From: Verrucomicrobiaceae bacterium
GTDB taxonomy: Bacteria; Verrucomicrobiota; Verrucomicrobiia; Verrucomicrobiales; Verrucomicrobiaceae
DNA length: 64,000 bases
Assembly: GCA_019694165.1 (NCBI GenBank)
Contig: JAIBCL010000011.1
Location: 1-64,000 of the forward strand
Direction: 5' to 3'
Of the stretch, positions 1 through 7,765 are shown in pieces. The notes beneath the pieces were generated by a model. The model was not told the DNA's origin, ran no database searches, and worked only from the letters and a program-made list of their open reading frames with translations. The position numbers and the translations under genes are program-made. Each line of letters starts with the position of its first letter. The stretch's first letter is position 1.

Positions 1-71
1 TCGAGCAGCGCGACGGCGTCACGTTTGAACTGCTCGTCATAGGTGCGTTTTTTCGTTCCTGTCGTGTTCAT
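1..71 (-). CDS. IS3-type transposase OrfA, N-terminal fragment (cut by window edge)
   Basis: Only the first 23 codons lie inside the window. The peptide begins MNTTGTKKRTYDEQFKRDAV, which matches the usual start of IS3/IS911-type OrfA proteins: a short basic tail, then Y-x-x-x-F-K-x-x-A-V at the opening of the helix-turn-helix domain that binds the element's ends. The ATG lies at 71-69. Upstream of it on the minus strand, TGGACAGCAAAAGTTGGG starts at about 106 and could be the terminal inverted repeat, since IS3 elements commonly begin with TG. The rest of OrfA, the DDE OrfB and the other end would lie to the left. Whether the element is intact cannot be judged. The family call rests on the short motif only. 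Confidence 0.65.
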   Translation of the reverse strand, partial: MNTTGTKKRTYDEQFKRDAVALL

Positions 72-147
72 GCTGATTTGGGTGGTTACCCAACTTTTGC
101 TGTCCACGAAAACGAAGAAGGCTCACCCGGAACTCCGACCCCGCCAC

Positions 148-344
148 GTCCGGGGTCCATACCATTCGGCGGAGTGACGCCCCCATTGCGGGGAACTCCG
201 ACCCCGCCGCGTCCGGGGTCCATACCATTCGGCGGAGGGAACACCCCGGCGCGTCCGGTAGCCATACCATTTCGTCCGGGGTCCATACCTTTTCGTCCGG
301 GGTCCATACCTTTTCGTCCGGGGTCCATACCTTTTCGTCCGGGG
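148..344. repeat. 21-bp phased repeat array (GTCCGGGGTCCATACC units)
   Basis: The 16-bp word GTCCGGGGTCCATACC occurs perfectly at 148, 211, 274, 295 and 316, with a degenerate copy at 253 and a truncated one at 337. All starts fall on a strict 21-bp lattice (148 + 21n). The first two copies sit inside a 46-bp repeat (129-174 and 192-237) with a 63-bp period. The stretch between the transposase start (71) and the kinase remnant (410) has no convincing gene. Open frames here only read the repeat as a 7-residue peptide period and differ in each frame. Twenty-one bp is two helical turns, so a protein could meet every copy on one face of the DNA; that is inference. Confidence 0.8.
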
Positions 345-409
345 AAGGCCCTTTGGCGGCGAAACGGGCCATTCCGGGGTGAAAAGGGCCTCCAGAAGCC
401 CTGAGGAGC

Positions 410-930
410 CTACTTCTTCGCGTCCCATTCCTTCCAAAACTCCGCCACGGGCTGGCCGGGCTGGCCGGGCTGGCCGCCGCCGGTTTTGGCGTCCTGGGTG
501 CCGAGGCGTTCGAGTTTGGGGAAGGTGCGGAGGAATTCGATGTCCTTCGCGTTCGGCGGGAGGGTGAGGCTGGTGAGCGCCTTCGCTTCGGCGAGGGGCG
601 TGAGGTCGGTGATCTGGGGGCAGTTGTGAAGCGCGAGGGTGATGAGGCCCATGCCGCGCAGGGGCGTGAGGTCAGTCACCGGGCTGCCACTCAACTGCAA
701 ATGCTCCAGCGGCATGCCTTGGAACGGACTCAAGTCGGCGACCTTGGTGTTGAAGCAGCGCAGTTCCTTGAGCGCCATGCCGCGCAGCGGCGCCAGATCG
801 GAGACTGTAGTCCTCCCAACATTGAGGCGGCTGATCGGCGCTCCTTTCAAGCTGGTAACGTCGCTGATCGCCGCTCCTTGGAGATACCAGTCCCGATGAA
901 ACATGTGCTTATCTTCCACAATTGACCCGT
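410..930 (-). pseudogene. Detached C-terminal leucine-rich-repeat part of a Ser/Thr kinase
   Basis: Reading minus-strand from about 930, the frame gives successive leucine-rich units such as SDLAPLRGMALKELRCF, ADLSPFQGMPLEHLQLSG and TDLTPLRGMGLITLAL. It ends with FWKEWDAKK, the usual tail of the LRR region that follows the kinase, membrane and TPR segments in many verrucomicrobial kinases. The open frame runs back to 1033, but the part beyond about 930 overlaps the start of the plus-strand membrane-protein gene and shows no repeat pattern. No good start or ribosome site precedes the LRRs. I read this as the severed 3' end of the kinase gene whose 5' part lies at 2686-4284. A small free-standing LRR protein starting at the GTG near 922 is the alternative. 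Confidence 0.6.
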
Positions 931-960
931 TCGATTTATAGATTAAAACTGGTAAAAAAT

Positions 961-1404
961 ATGGACCACGATCCACGCATTTACTTTGATCCCGATCTCG
1001 ATGACGCGAAAGTTTACAGCGGCAAAGGCGCAAGCGGACCGCTCAAGTTCCTCGGCAAAGTAGCCATGATGATTCCCGGTGAGGTGGTTGTCGGTTACCA
1101 GTTCATCATGGGGCTCATTCCATCCGTTCCCAACGCTGATGCCAGACCGTGGCTTTATCTGGGCAGTTTTATTCTCTTTGCAATTCTGACCGCGGTGTAC
1201 ATGGGTAATCGCATGACGGGCTTCGAGAGGCGGAAGCATCTCTGGCTGTTTGTACTCGCCTACATCGTGTGGGCCTATGGGTTGTCAGGGGACAAGCTGG
1301 TTCCCATCGGCTGGTGGACTCATGAATCGGCGCGAGGGATTGTTCTTGCCGTCGGTTCGCTTCTTTTGGGCATTCCCAAACTGCCCAAAAAGCGCAAATC
1401 CTGA
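961..1404 (+). CDS. Small multi-pass membrane protein, first gene of the inserted cassette
   Basis: This 147-residue protein has no family I can name. The N-terminal 30 residues are acidic and soluble (DHDPRIYFDPDLDDAKVY). Hydrophobic segments follow at about 37-57 (starting near IPGEVVVGY), 65-82, 94-110 and 124-140. It ends in a basic tail, KLPKKRKS, which fits a cytoplasmic C-terminus. ATG 961 was chosen over an upstream TTG at 922 because the latter adds residues that do not continue the protein's character. The gene lies 45 bp upstream of the trypsin-like protease and points the same way, so the two are probably co-transcribed. The DNA is visibly more AT-rich than the surrounding genes, suggesting acquisition. 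A membrane anchor, sensor or pore partner for the protease is possible but unproven. Confidence 0.75.
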   Translation: MDHDPRIYFDPDLDDAKVYSGKGASGPLKFLGKVAMMIPGEVVVGYQFIMGLIPSVPNADARPWLYLGSFILFAILTAVYMGNRMTGFERRKHLWLFVLAYIVWAYGLSGDKLVPIGWWTHESARGIVLAVGSLLLGIPKLPKKRKS

Positions 1405-1436
1405 TCCGCAACGATGCACTTTTTATCTGAGGCATT

Positions 1437-1444
1437 GAGGGAAG
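1437..1444 (+). promoter_or_regulatory. Ribosome binding site that sets the protease start
   Basis: GAGGGAAG lies five bases before the ATG at 1450 and is a good Shine-Dalgarno match. The earlier in-frame ATG at 1414 has nothing comparable in front of it, so 1450 is the preferred start. Confidence 0.6.
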
Positions 1445-1449
1445 AACCG

Positions 1450-2685
1450 ATGATTCAAAAAATCGTTGAACTATGCCGTGAACAACCCAAGGTCTGCCAC
1501 GGCGTAACGCTCCGGGTGCATCCAAGGTTGGAAATGCTTTGGCTGATCGGCGCTTGGTTTGATCCCGATGATCCAGGTCGCTGGTGGAGGCAGGAACGAT
1601 TTGTACTCGCTCCATGGTACACCGAAGATTGGAACGACATGTGGAGAAGAATGCCGTTGGTTGCTGGTGATGGCCACACCGCCGAGCGTTGGCTAGAAAT
1701 CTTTTCCCACCGATATCGCTTCGATTTTTCGCGTAGGGCGCCCAGAGGTCGTGGAATGCGAACCGATGATATCGAAGAGGTGATGAAAAACCATTGGGCA
1801 GAACGGGGTAACCACCCACAGCTCCTGATCAGTGTGGCAAACAGGTTGGGAGCCAACCAGCAGAGGCTGGACTTGCCGGAAGAGGGCGGTGAGCGTTTTC
1901 GCTTCCAAGTAGTGCAGCAGCAGCGCGCCCTCGCTCATACCTGTGCCGTGACTTCAAGGCTGCGCCCAGTGCGTGGCGGTGCCAGCATCGGCCACAGCAG
2001 TTATGACCCGCTGACACTCGGTGGGCTGCTGGAAGATACGACGAACGGAACCGTCTATGGCCTCACCTGCTGGCATGGAATGCGTGGCAGTGTTAGTGCA
2101 GATCAGCCCGCTCAAGCTGATGGTGGAGGCCCCAGCGATTGCATTGGTCAAGTTACCGACTTCGAGCAGCCGCATGTTATTTCATATGGAAGTCCACGAC
2201 AGTTGTCCGCCGTCAAGAATCCGAGAAAACTGCCGTCTGGCGGGACGAGCACACCTGCAAACCTAGATGTCGCATTGGTAAAACTTTCCTCAGCGGCAGG
2301 TTCAGGCACGCTGGGCTTGCCAACACTTGCTGGAGTGTTGGACAAGGATGACCTGGCTCAGAAGCAGCCGATGAAACTTTCTGGCAGAACCTCCGGCACC
2401 ACTTGGGTGTCATGCGGCGGCCTTGCTCTGTTTCGTTTGCTCAAGGACTCTGCAAGTTCTGACGAGTTCTGCTATGATGAACTCATTGAAGTCCGGTCCC
2501 CTCATGGCGCGCAGCCCGTGCAACCCGGTGATTCCGGCGCTTGGCTGCAGGCACAGGATTCCACAGGCACGGACATGTGGGCTGGCATGGTGGTAGGCGG
2601 CGACTCTCAAATCGGGTACGCCATGCCGGCTTCTGCCATTGAGAATTGGTGGACTCGCCGCAGACTGAATTTGGCAATCAAATAA
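1450..2685 (+). CDS. Cytoplasmic trypsin-like serine protease with unknown N-terminal domain
   Basis: The 411-residue protein carries the three chymotrypsin-fold catalytic motifs in order: His209 in GLTCWHG, Asp273 in NLDVALVKL and Ser362 in QPGDSGAWL. A substrate-pocket-like GMVVGGDSQIGYAMPA follows near the C-terminus. It has no signal peptide or membrane segment, unlike most bacterial trypsin-like proteases, so it should act in the cytoplasm. Residues 1-150 form a separate Trp-rich region (WWRQERFVLAPWYTEDW) that I do not recognise and that could be a recognition or adaptor domain. The gene follows the small membrane protein and its stop codon abuts the stop of the convergent kinase fragment with no gap. 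Trypsin-like domains of this kind are known in bacterial conflict modules; a defensive role here is inference. DNA is less GC-rich than its neighbours. Confidence 0.8.
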   Translation: MIQKIVELCREQPKVCHGVTLRVHPRLEMLWLIGAWFDPDDPGRWWRQERFVLAPWYTEDWNDMWRRMPLVAGDGHTAERWLEIFSHRYRFDFSRRAPRGRGMRTDDIEEVMKNHWAERGNHPQLLISVANRLGANQQRLDLPEEGGERFRFQVVQQQRALAHTCAVTSRLRPVRGGASIGHSSYDPLTLGGLLEDTTNGTVYGLTCWHGMRGSVSADQPAQADGGGPSDCIGQVTDFEQPHVISYGSPRQLSAVKNPRKLPSGGTSTPANLDVALVKLSSAAGSGTLGLPTLAGVLDKDDLAQKQPMKLSGRTSGTTWVSCGGLALFRLLKDSASSDEFCYDELIEVRSPHGAQPVQPGDSGAWLQAQDSTGTDMWAGMVVGGDSQIGYAMPASAIENWWTRRRLNLAIK

Positions 2686-4284
2686 TCATTCCGCACGCGC
2701 GTGGCCGGGCTGCACGCGCAGGGCGTCGCGGTAGATCGCGGCGGCGGGGGCGAGCCGGAGCTGGCACTGGAGCAGGTCGCCCTTGGCCACGAGGAACTCC
2801 GCCGCGTCGGGCCGCAGCTTGATGGCGTAGTCGAGCTTGGCGATGGCGTCGGCGTATTGCTCCTTCGCCGCCAGCCCGCGCGCCTGCTCGGCAAAGGCGG
2901 GCGCGGTGGCGCGGAGCTCGTCGAAGGCGGTGACGGCTTTCTTCTCCGCCTGCGTGGCGCGCACCGCCTGCCACACGCTGGCCGCGATGCCGATGACGAG
3001 CGAGGCCGCGATGGCCGTGCCGGCGGCGAAGGCGACCTTGTTGCGCCGGATGAGTTTGCTGAGCAGGTAGGCCGCAGTGGGCGGGCGCGCGACGACGACT
3101 TCATTCGCCAGGTGCCGCTGGAGATCCATGGCGAGGCCGTTCGCCGTGTCGTAGCGGCGCGCGCGGTCTTTTTCGAGGCACTTCATCACGATCCAGTCGA
3201 TGTCGCCGCGCAGGGTGCCGGGCAGTTTGGCCGGATCGGTGTGGCGGCGTTTGGCGGTGGTCGAGAGCGTGTTGCCGTCGAGTGTCTTCAACCGCGCGGA
3301 GGGCAGCACGGGATCGACCTCGCGGATGATGCGGCGGATTTCGCCCATGCCCGCCTTGGCAAAGGTGGCCGTGTCGATGGGTGTGCGACCGGTGAGGAGT
3401 TCGTAGAGCAGCACGCCCAGCGAGTAGATGTCGCTGCGCGTGTCCACATCCAGCGAGGTCATCTCGGCCTGCTCCGGGCTCATGTAGAGCGGCGTGCCGA
3501 CCATCTGCTCGAACTGGGTGAAGAGCGTGCCGTCGGCCAGCTTGCCCTGCGTCGCCTTCGCCACGCCGAAGTCGATGACCTTCGGCACCGCCTTGCCGTC
3601 GTTGACGGTGACGAGGATGTTCGAGGGCTTGAGGTCGCGGTGGATGATGCCTTTTTGATGCGCGTGCTGCACCGCCTGGCAGACGAGGATGAACAGCTCC
3701 ACACGCTCGGCGGTGGAGAGGCCCTTCTCGTCGCAGTAATCGGTGATTTTCATCCCGCGCACGAGTTCCATCACAAAAAATGGCCGCCCCTGCTCCGTCG
3801 CGCCCGCATCGAAGACGCGGGCGATGTTCGGGTGGTCCATCATGGCCAGCGCCTGCCGCTCCTGCTCGAAGCGCGCGACGACTTCCTTGGTGTCCATGCC
3901 CAGCTTGATGATCTTCAGCGCCACGCGCCGTCGCACCGGCTGCTCCTGGTCCGCCATCCACACCGTGCCGAATCCGCCCTGGCCGATCTCCTGGAGCAGC
4001 TTGTAGGGCCCGATGCGGTCACCCGATTTTTCCGAAGGCGGCAGCACTCGCTGCGAAGGCAACGTGCCCGGCACGGCCTTGATGGTGACGTCGAGATCGG
4101 CGGCCACTGGATTGGCGAGGAAACTGCCCGCATCGTCCATCGCCGCCAGCAGTGACTCCACCTCGGCCCGCAGCGCCGCATCCTCACCGCACTCGCGATC
4201 GAGCAAGGCCGCGCGTTCCTCGGCCGTGCCGAGTTCCAACGCGGCCTTGAAGATGGCTTCTTCGCGTGAGGGGATGGAGTTCAT
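2686..4284 (-). CDS. Hanks-type Ser/Thr protein kinase, C-terminally truncated
   Basis: A 532-residue transmembrane kinase. Residues 1-90 form the N-terminal region typical of PVC kinases. The kinase domain has the Gly loop GQGGFGTVW (101-109), Lys124 in VALKI, HRDLKPSN (215-222, catalytic Asp217) and DFG (238-240), so it should be active. A membrane helix spans about 416-438, followed by a TPR-like stretch that stops abruptly at QPGHARAE. Family members usually continue through more helical sequence into leucine-rich repeats. Matching repeats lie detached at 410-930, with the protease cassette between. The ECF sigma gene lies 66 bp upstream on the same strand, the common kinase-sigma pairing in this phylum. 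The fragment still keeps kinase and membrane parts, so it may function without its sensor end. Confidence 0.92.
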   Translation of the reverse strand: MNSIPSREEAIFKAALELGTAEERAALLDRECGEDAALRAEVESLLAAMDDAGSFLANPVAADLDVTIKAVPGTLPSQRVLPPSEKSGDRIGPYKLLQEIGQGGFGTVWMADQEQPVRRRVALKIIKLGMDTKEVVARFEQERQALAMMDHPNIARVFDAGATEQGRPFFVMELVRGMKITDYCDEKGLSTAERVELFILVCQAVQHAHQKGIIHRDLKPSNILVTVNDGKAVPKVIDFGVAKATQGKLADGTLFTQFEQMVGTPLYMSPEQAEMTSLDVDTRSDIYSLGVLLYELLTGRTPIDTATFAKAGMGEIRRIIREVDPVLPSARLKTLDGNTLSTTAKRRHTDPAKLPGTLRGDIDWIVMKCLEKDRARRYDTANGLAMDLQRHLANEVVVARPPTAAYLLSKLIRRNKVAFAAGTAIAASLVIGIAASVWQAVRATQAEKKAVTAFDELRATAPAFAEQARGLAAKEQYADAIAKLDYAIKLRPDAAEFLVAKGDLLQCQLRLAPAAAIYRDALRVQPGHARAE

Positions 4285-4350
4285 GGGTGGGTGTTCCGAC
4301 GCATCATGCGTGAGAGTGGAACGGAATGACTCAAAAAATTTACGGAGGAG

Positions 4351-4929
4351 TCAGTTCGGAGTCTCGCGGGTGCGTTTGATCTCACGAAACAACCACGCAC
4401 GAGCGAAGGCCCACTCGCGGTCCGCCGTCGCTTTAGAAATCCCCAGCACCTCCGCCGCTTGCTCGCTCGTGAGCCCGACAAAATGCCGCAGCTTCACCAA
4501 CTCGGCCTTGCGCGCATCCTGCGCCGCGAGCGCCTTGAGCGCGTCATCCACCGCGACGAGTTCGTCCTCCTTCGTGCCACCCGGAGCCGCGATCTCGATG
4601 TCATCCGAGTCCACATGCTCCGCTCCGGCCCCACGCTTCGCCGTCAGCTTTCGCCGTGCCCGCTCGATGAGGATGCGCCGCATCGCCTCCGCCGCCGCGC
4701 CGAAGAAGTGGGCCCGGTTCTGGAACCGCGCCTCCCCCAGCCGCATCCATGCTTCGTGCACCAGCGCCGTCGGCTGCAGCGTGTTCCCCGGCAGCTCGAG
4801 CGCCATTTTCGCCCGCGCCAGTTGCCGCAGCTCCTGATACACGATGCCCAGCAATTGCTCGCCCGCAGCCTGGTCACCCAGTTGCACAGCTTCAAGCAGT
4901 CGCGTCACATCGCTCATCGGAATACTCAT
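4351..4929 (-). CDS. ECF-type RNA polymerase sigma factor
   Basis: At 192 residues this is the usual length for the ECF subgroup common in Planctomycetes and Verrucomicrobia. Region 2 contains LVHEAWMRLGEARFQNRAHF and AAEAMRRILIERARRK, typical of that subgroup. Region 4 ends with LTSEQAAEVLGISKATADRE, the helix-turn-helix that contacts the -35 element, followed by WAFARAWLFREI. It would direct RNA polymerase to a specific promoter set. The kinase gene follows after 66 bp on the same strand and probably shares its transcript; in this subgroup the kinase is thought to control the sigma factor in place of an anti-sigma factor. A second ATG (MSDV, four codons in) is an equally good start, since neither has a clear ribosome site. 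Confidence 0.93.
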   Translation of the reverse strand: MSIPMSDVTRLLEAVQLGDQAAGEQLLGIVYQELRQLARAKMALELPGNTLQPTALVHEAWMRLGEARFQNRAHFFGAAAEAMRRILIERARRKLTAKRGAGAEHVDSDDIEIAAPGGTKEDELVAVDDALKALAAQDARKAELVKLRHFVGLTSEQAAEVLGISKATADREWAFARAWLFREIKRTRETPN

Positions 4930-5064
4930 CGTAAGCCGACATGCGCGATTTCGGGAAGAAATGAATCACATGGGAGGCATGTTTTTGAGAAACGGGACTC
5001 TCGGCTTCGCTTTGAAGCGGAACTGTGTTGCAAGCAGCGTGCATGGTGAGCGTTGAGTTTTTCC

Positions 5065-6357
5065 ATGCTTCGTTCTTGCCTTGTCGTCATCGCTTTCATC
5101 GCCCAATCCTCCGCCGCCGAGCTTTCGGTCACGGCTTATCCTTCGATTCAGGAAGCGCTGAACGCGAATCCGAACCGGATGCTCTTCGTCCCGGCGGGCG
5201 ACTACAAGATCGACGACAAGATCCGCATCCGTGGTGATCGCGCGGGTTTGTTTGGACCTGGGCGTATCATTCAAACGAAGAGAGACCGGCCGATCATCGA
5301 GATCGAAAACGCGACGAACGCCGAGGTCCGCGACCTCACGCTCGTGCGCCCTGATGGTGCGATGGACACGCACAACGAAGCGATCCTCGCCATCAAGTGC
5401 CGCGATCTCGTGATCGACAATGTGCGCGTGATCGACAATCGCTCGAACGCTGGCACCATCGCGATTCGCGAGTCGAAGGACACGCGCATCAGTCACTGCC
5501 TCGTGCGCAACTACATGCGCGTGAGCGTGGATGATCGCACGAAGCCGGACGACACGGGCTATGCGTTCAACTGCACCGACGGCACGGGCATCAGCGTCGC
5601 TTACAGCACGGGCACGCTCATCGAAGGCAACCGCATCATTGAGGAAGTCTTCTTCCCGACACCGGAAGTGCGCGATCAATACAAGTTGGGCAAGTTCGTG
5701 AAGAAGAACCGCAATCGCGGACTCATGATCAGCCAGCAGGCGTGGGATGAGGAATACACGAGCAACTGGCGGCAGGGTTCCGGCATCGTCGTGACCGCGC
5801 CGGAGGTGAGCGACTTCACGCGCATCATCGGAAACCACATCGAGAACGCCGCGCAGGGCATCGACATCCACAGCGATCACGTCATCATTTCCAACAACGT
5901 CGTTCACAACTCTCACATGGGCATGAAGGCGATGCACGGCTCTCGCAATGTGATCATCACCGGCAATCAGTTCTCCAAGAATGACCTCTGGGCCATCGGG
6001 CTGATGCCAGGCATGGCGTCACACGCGGCGGAAGGCGACAAGGCGGACAATTCCGACGGTGGTTCTGTGATCGCGAACAACATCATCTCCGGCTTCGGCC
6101 ACGGCAGCGCGCACTGGATGTGGGGGAATGAGCGCTCCCCGTTCAAGTTCGACTGCGGCCAGGAAGAAAGCGATCCGCCGCTGACCGATGTGCTCATCCA
6201 AGGCAATGTGGTGAACAATGTCGGCCCGCCGGTTTACATCTTCGACGTGATCATCTCCACGGAGCGCGGCTCGAACACACCACGCGGACTGCACTTTGCG
6301 AACAACCTCTTCCCGCCGGGCACGCGTGGAGTGTGCAATCTGGAGATGCAGCCGTAG
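5065..6357 (+). CDS. Secreted right-handed beta-helix protein (pectate-lyase-like fold)
   Basis: A 430-residue protein with a signal peptide (LRSCLVVIAFIAQSSAAE), probably cut after the AxA near residue 17. The mature part repeats short units such as NATNAEVRDLTLVRP, CRDLVIDNVRVIDN, SKDTRISHCLVRN and SRNVIITGNQFSKN, the hallmark of PbH1 coils in right-handed parallel beta-helices. This fold is shared by polysaccharide lyases, hydrolases and epimerases. I see no motif that fixes the substrate. ATG 5065 was chosen because it begins directly with the signal peptide; an upstream TTG adds four residues. The next secreted gene follows after 30 bp in the same direction, so the two probably form a unit acting on an external carbohydrate. 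Confidence 0.82.
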   Translation: MLRSCLVVIAFIAQSSAAELSVTAYPSIQEALNANPNRMLFVPAGDYKIDDKIRIRGDRAGLFGPGRIIQTKRDRPIIEIENATNAEVRDLTLVRPDGAMDTHNEAILAIKCRDLVIDNVRVIDNRSNAGTIAIRESKDTRISHCLVRNYMRVSVDDRTKPDDTGYAFNCTDGTGISVAYSTGTLIEGNRIIEEVFFPTPEVRDQYKLGKFVKKNRNRGLMISQQAWDEEYTSNWRQGSGIVVTAPEVSDFTRIIGNHIENAAQGIDIHSDHVIISNNVVHNSHMGMKAMHGSRNVIITGNQFSKNDLWAIGLMPGMASHAAEGDKADNSDGGSVIANNIISGFGHGSAHWMWGNERSPFKFDCGQEESDPPLTDVLIQGNVVNNVGPPVYIFDVIISTERGSNTPRGLHFANNLFPPGTRGVCNLEMQP

Positions 6358-6387
6358 CCGCTGCCACTCACATACGGGCATTCATCC

Positions 6388-7707
6388 ATGCGTCCCACCT
6401 TGTTGTTCGTTTTGATCGCCGCCCTTCTTCGCGTCGAAGTCCGCGCCGAAGATGCGATGAGCTTTCTCGACAACGGCAAGATCAGGCTCGGCATTGATCT
6501 GGGCCTCGGCGGGGCGGTCACCTTTCTCGCCCGCGACGGCGGGGAAAACGTGGTCAACAACTTCGACCACGGCCGACAGGTACAGATGTCGTTTTATTCG
6601 GGGCCGGTGCCGTTCGCTGCCGGCGACAAGCAGCCGGCGGGGCACTGGAAGCATCTCGGCTGGAATCCGATACAGGCTGGCGACGACTTCGGACACGGCT
6701 CACGCGTGCTGGAGCATCGCAACGACGGACACTCCATCCATGTGAAGTGCGTGCCGATGCAGTGGCCGCTCGATGGCGTGCCGGGCGACTGCACGTTTGA
6801 GTCATGGCTCGAACTCGACGGCATCTGTGTGAAGGCACGCGCGCGGCTGAACAATGCGCGGAGAGACAAGACGCAGTATCCGGCACGCCTTCAGGAACTG
6901 CCGGCCGTGTATGCGAATGCGCCCTTCCACCGTGTGGTCAGCTACTTGGGCGACCGCCCGTTTACCGGCGAGGCGATTTCAGATGTACCAAGGCCGACCG
7001 GGAATCACCCGTGGAGCCACTGGCAGGGCACTGAACAGTGGTCGGCGCTGCTCGATGATCGCGGTTTTGGTCTCGGCCTCGTCACACCGGGGCGCGTATC
7101 GTTCACGGGCGGCTTCGCCGGCAAACCCGGTCCGAACGATACTCACGCCACTCACACCGGCTACATCGCGGGCCAGGGGCTGGAGATCCTCGACCACGAC
7201 ATCGTCTATGAATACCGCTACGAACTGGTGCTCGGTTCCCTCAAAGAGATTCGCGAGCGCGCCGCCATGCACCGTCCCGCCACACCGCCGCCGCCGTGGG
7301 TATTTGCCGGAGACAGGCAGGGCTGGCATTTCGCCAACGCCGAAGATGCGGGCTGGCCCTTGAAAGGCGCGCTCGACGTGAAGCTGGAAAAAGACGATCC
7401 GCAGCTCATCGGTCCCTGCACCTTCTGGCGCGCGGAGGATGCGCCGTTCGCGATCATCGAGGCGGCGTTTCACACGAAACAGACGCGCGGTACGATCTTT
7501 TGGCAGCGGCATGGGCGTGTCGGGCCCGACGATTCGACCGGGTTCGACATCGCCGCGGACGGCGAATTTCACCGATATAGCGTGCGGCTGGCCGATGCGC
7601 CGAACTACACGGGAGGCATCGTGAGGCTGCGTTTTGATCCCGTCGGCGCGGGGTCGCCCGGAGAGTGGGTGAAGGTGCGGGCCATCCGCCTGTCACGCAG
7701 CCCTTGA
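6388..7707 (+). CDS. Secreted protein of unknown function, possibly carbohydrate-binding
   Basis: This 439-residue protein starts with a signal peptide (RPTLLFVLIAALLRVEVRAE). The mature N-terminal part (KIRLGIDLGLGGAVTFLARD and later VVNNFDHGRQVQMSFYSG) reads like a beta-rich domain similar to mutarotase-type sugar-binding folds, but I cannot assign a family. The final 120 residues (from about WVFAGDRQGWHFANAEDAGW) look like a beta-sandwich of the kind used as carbohydrate-binding modules. No catalytic motif is evident. It follows the beta-helix gene by 30 bp and is likely co-transcribed, which supports a shared role at the cell surface or periplasm. Confidence 0.7.
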   Translation: MRPTLLFVLIAALLRVEVRAEDAMSFLDNGKIRLGIDLGLGGAVTFLARDGGENVVNNFDHGRQVQMSFYSGPVPFAAGDKQPAGHWKHLGWNPIQAGDDFGHGSRVLEHRNDGHSIHVKCVPMQWPLDGVPGDCTFESWLELDGICVKARARLNNARRDKTQYPARLQELPAVYANAPFHRVVSYLGDRPFTGEAISDVPRPTGNHPWSHWQGTEQWSALLDDRGFGLGLVTPGRVSFTGGFAGKPGPNDTHATHTGYIAGQGLEILDHDIVYEYRYELVLGSLKEIRERAAMHRPATPPPPWVFAGDRQGWHFANAEDAGWPLKGALDVKLEKDDPQLIGPCTFWRAEDAPFAIIEAAFHTKQTRGTIFWQRHGRVGPDDSTGFDIAADGEFHRYSVRLADAPNYTGGIVRLRFDPVGAGSPGEWVKVRAIRLSRSP

Positions 7708-7765
7708 GTCGGGAGCCTTCCGGCGCGGCGCTTGCCCGCGCCTGCTTTTGCGCTCAAGTCCGCGC

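Noticed and set aside
37-372. Open frames across the repeat array, both strands
   Set aside because: Each only reads the 21-bp repeat as a 7-residue period, several frames are open at once, and there is no ribosome site. One overlaps the transposase start.
930-1033. Upstream extension of the LRR frame as coding sequence
   Set aside because: It overlaps the membrane-protein gene, shows no repeat pattern and has no start signal. It looks like chance openness past the junction.
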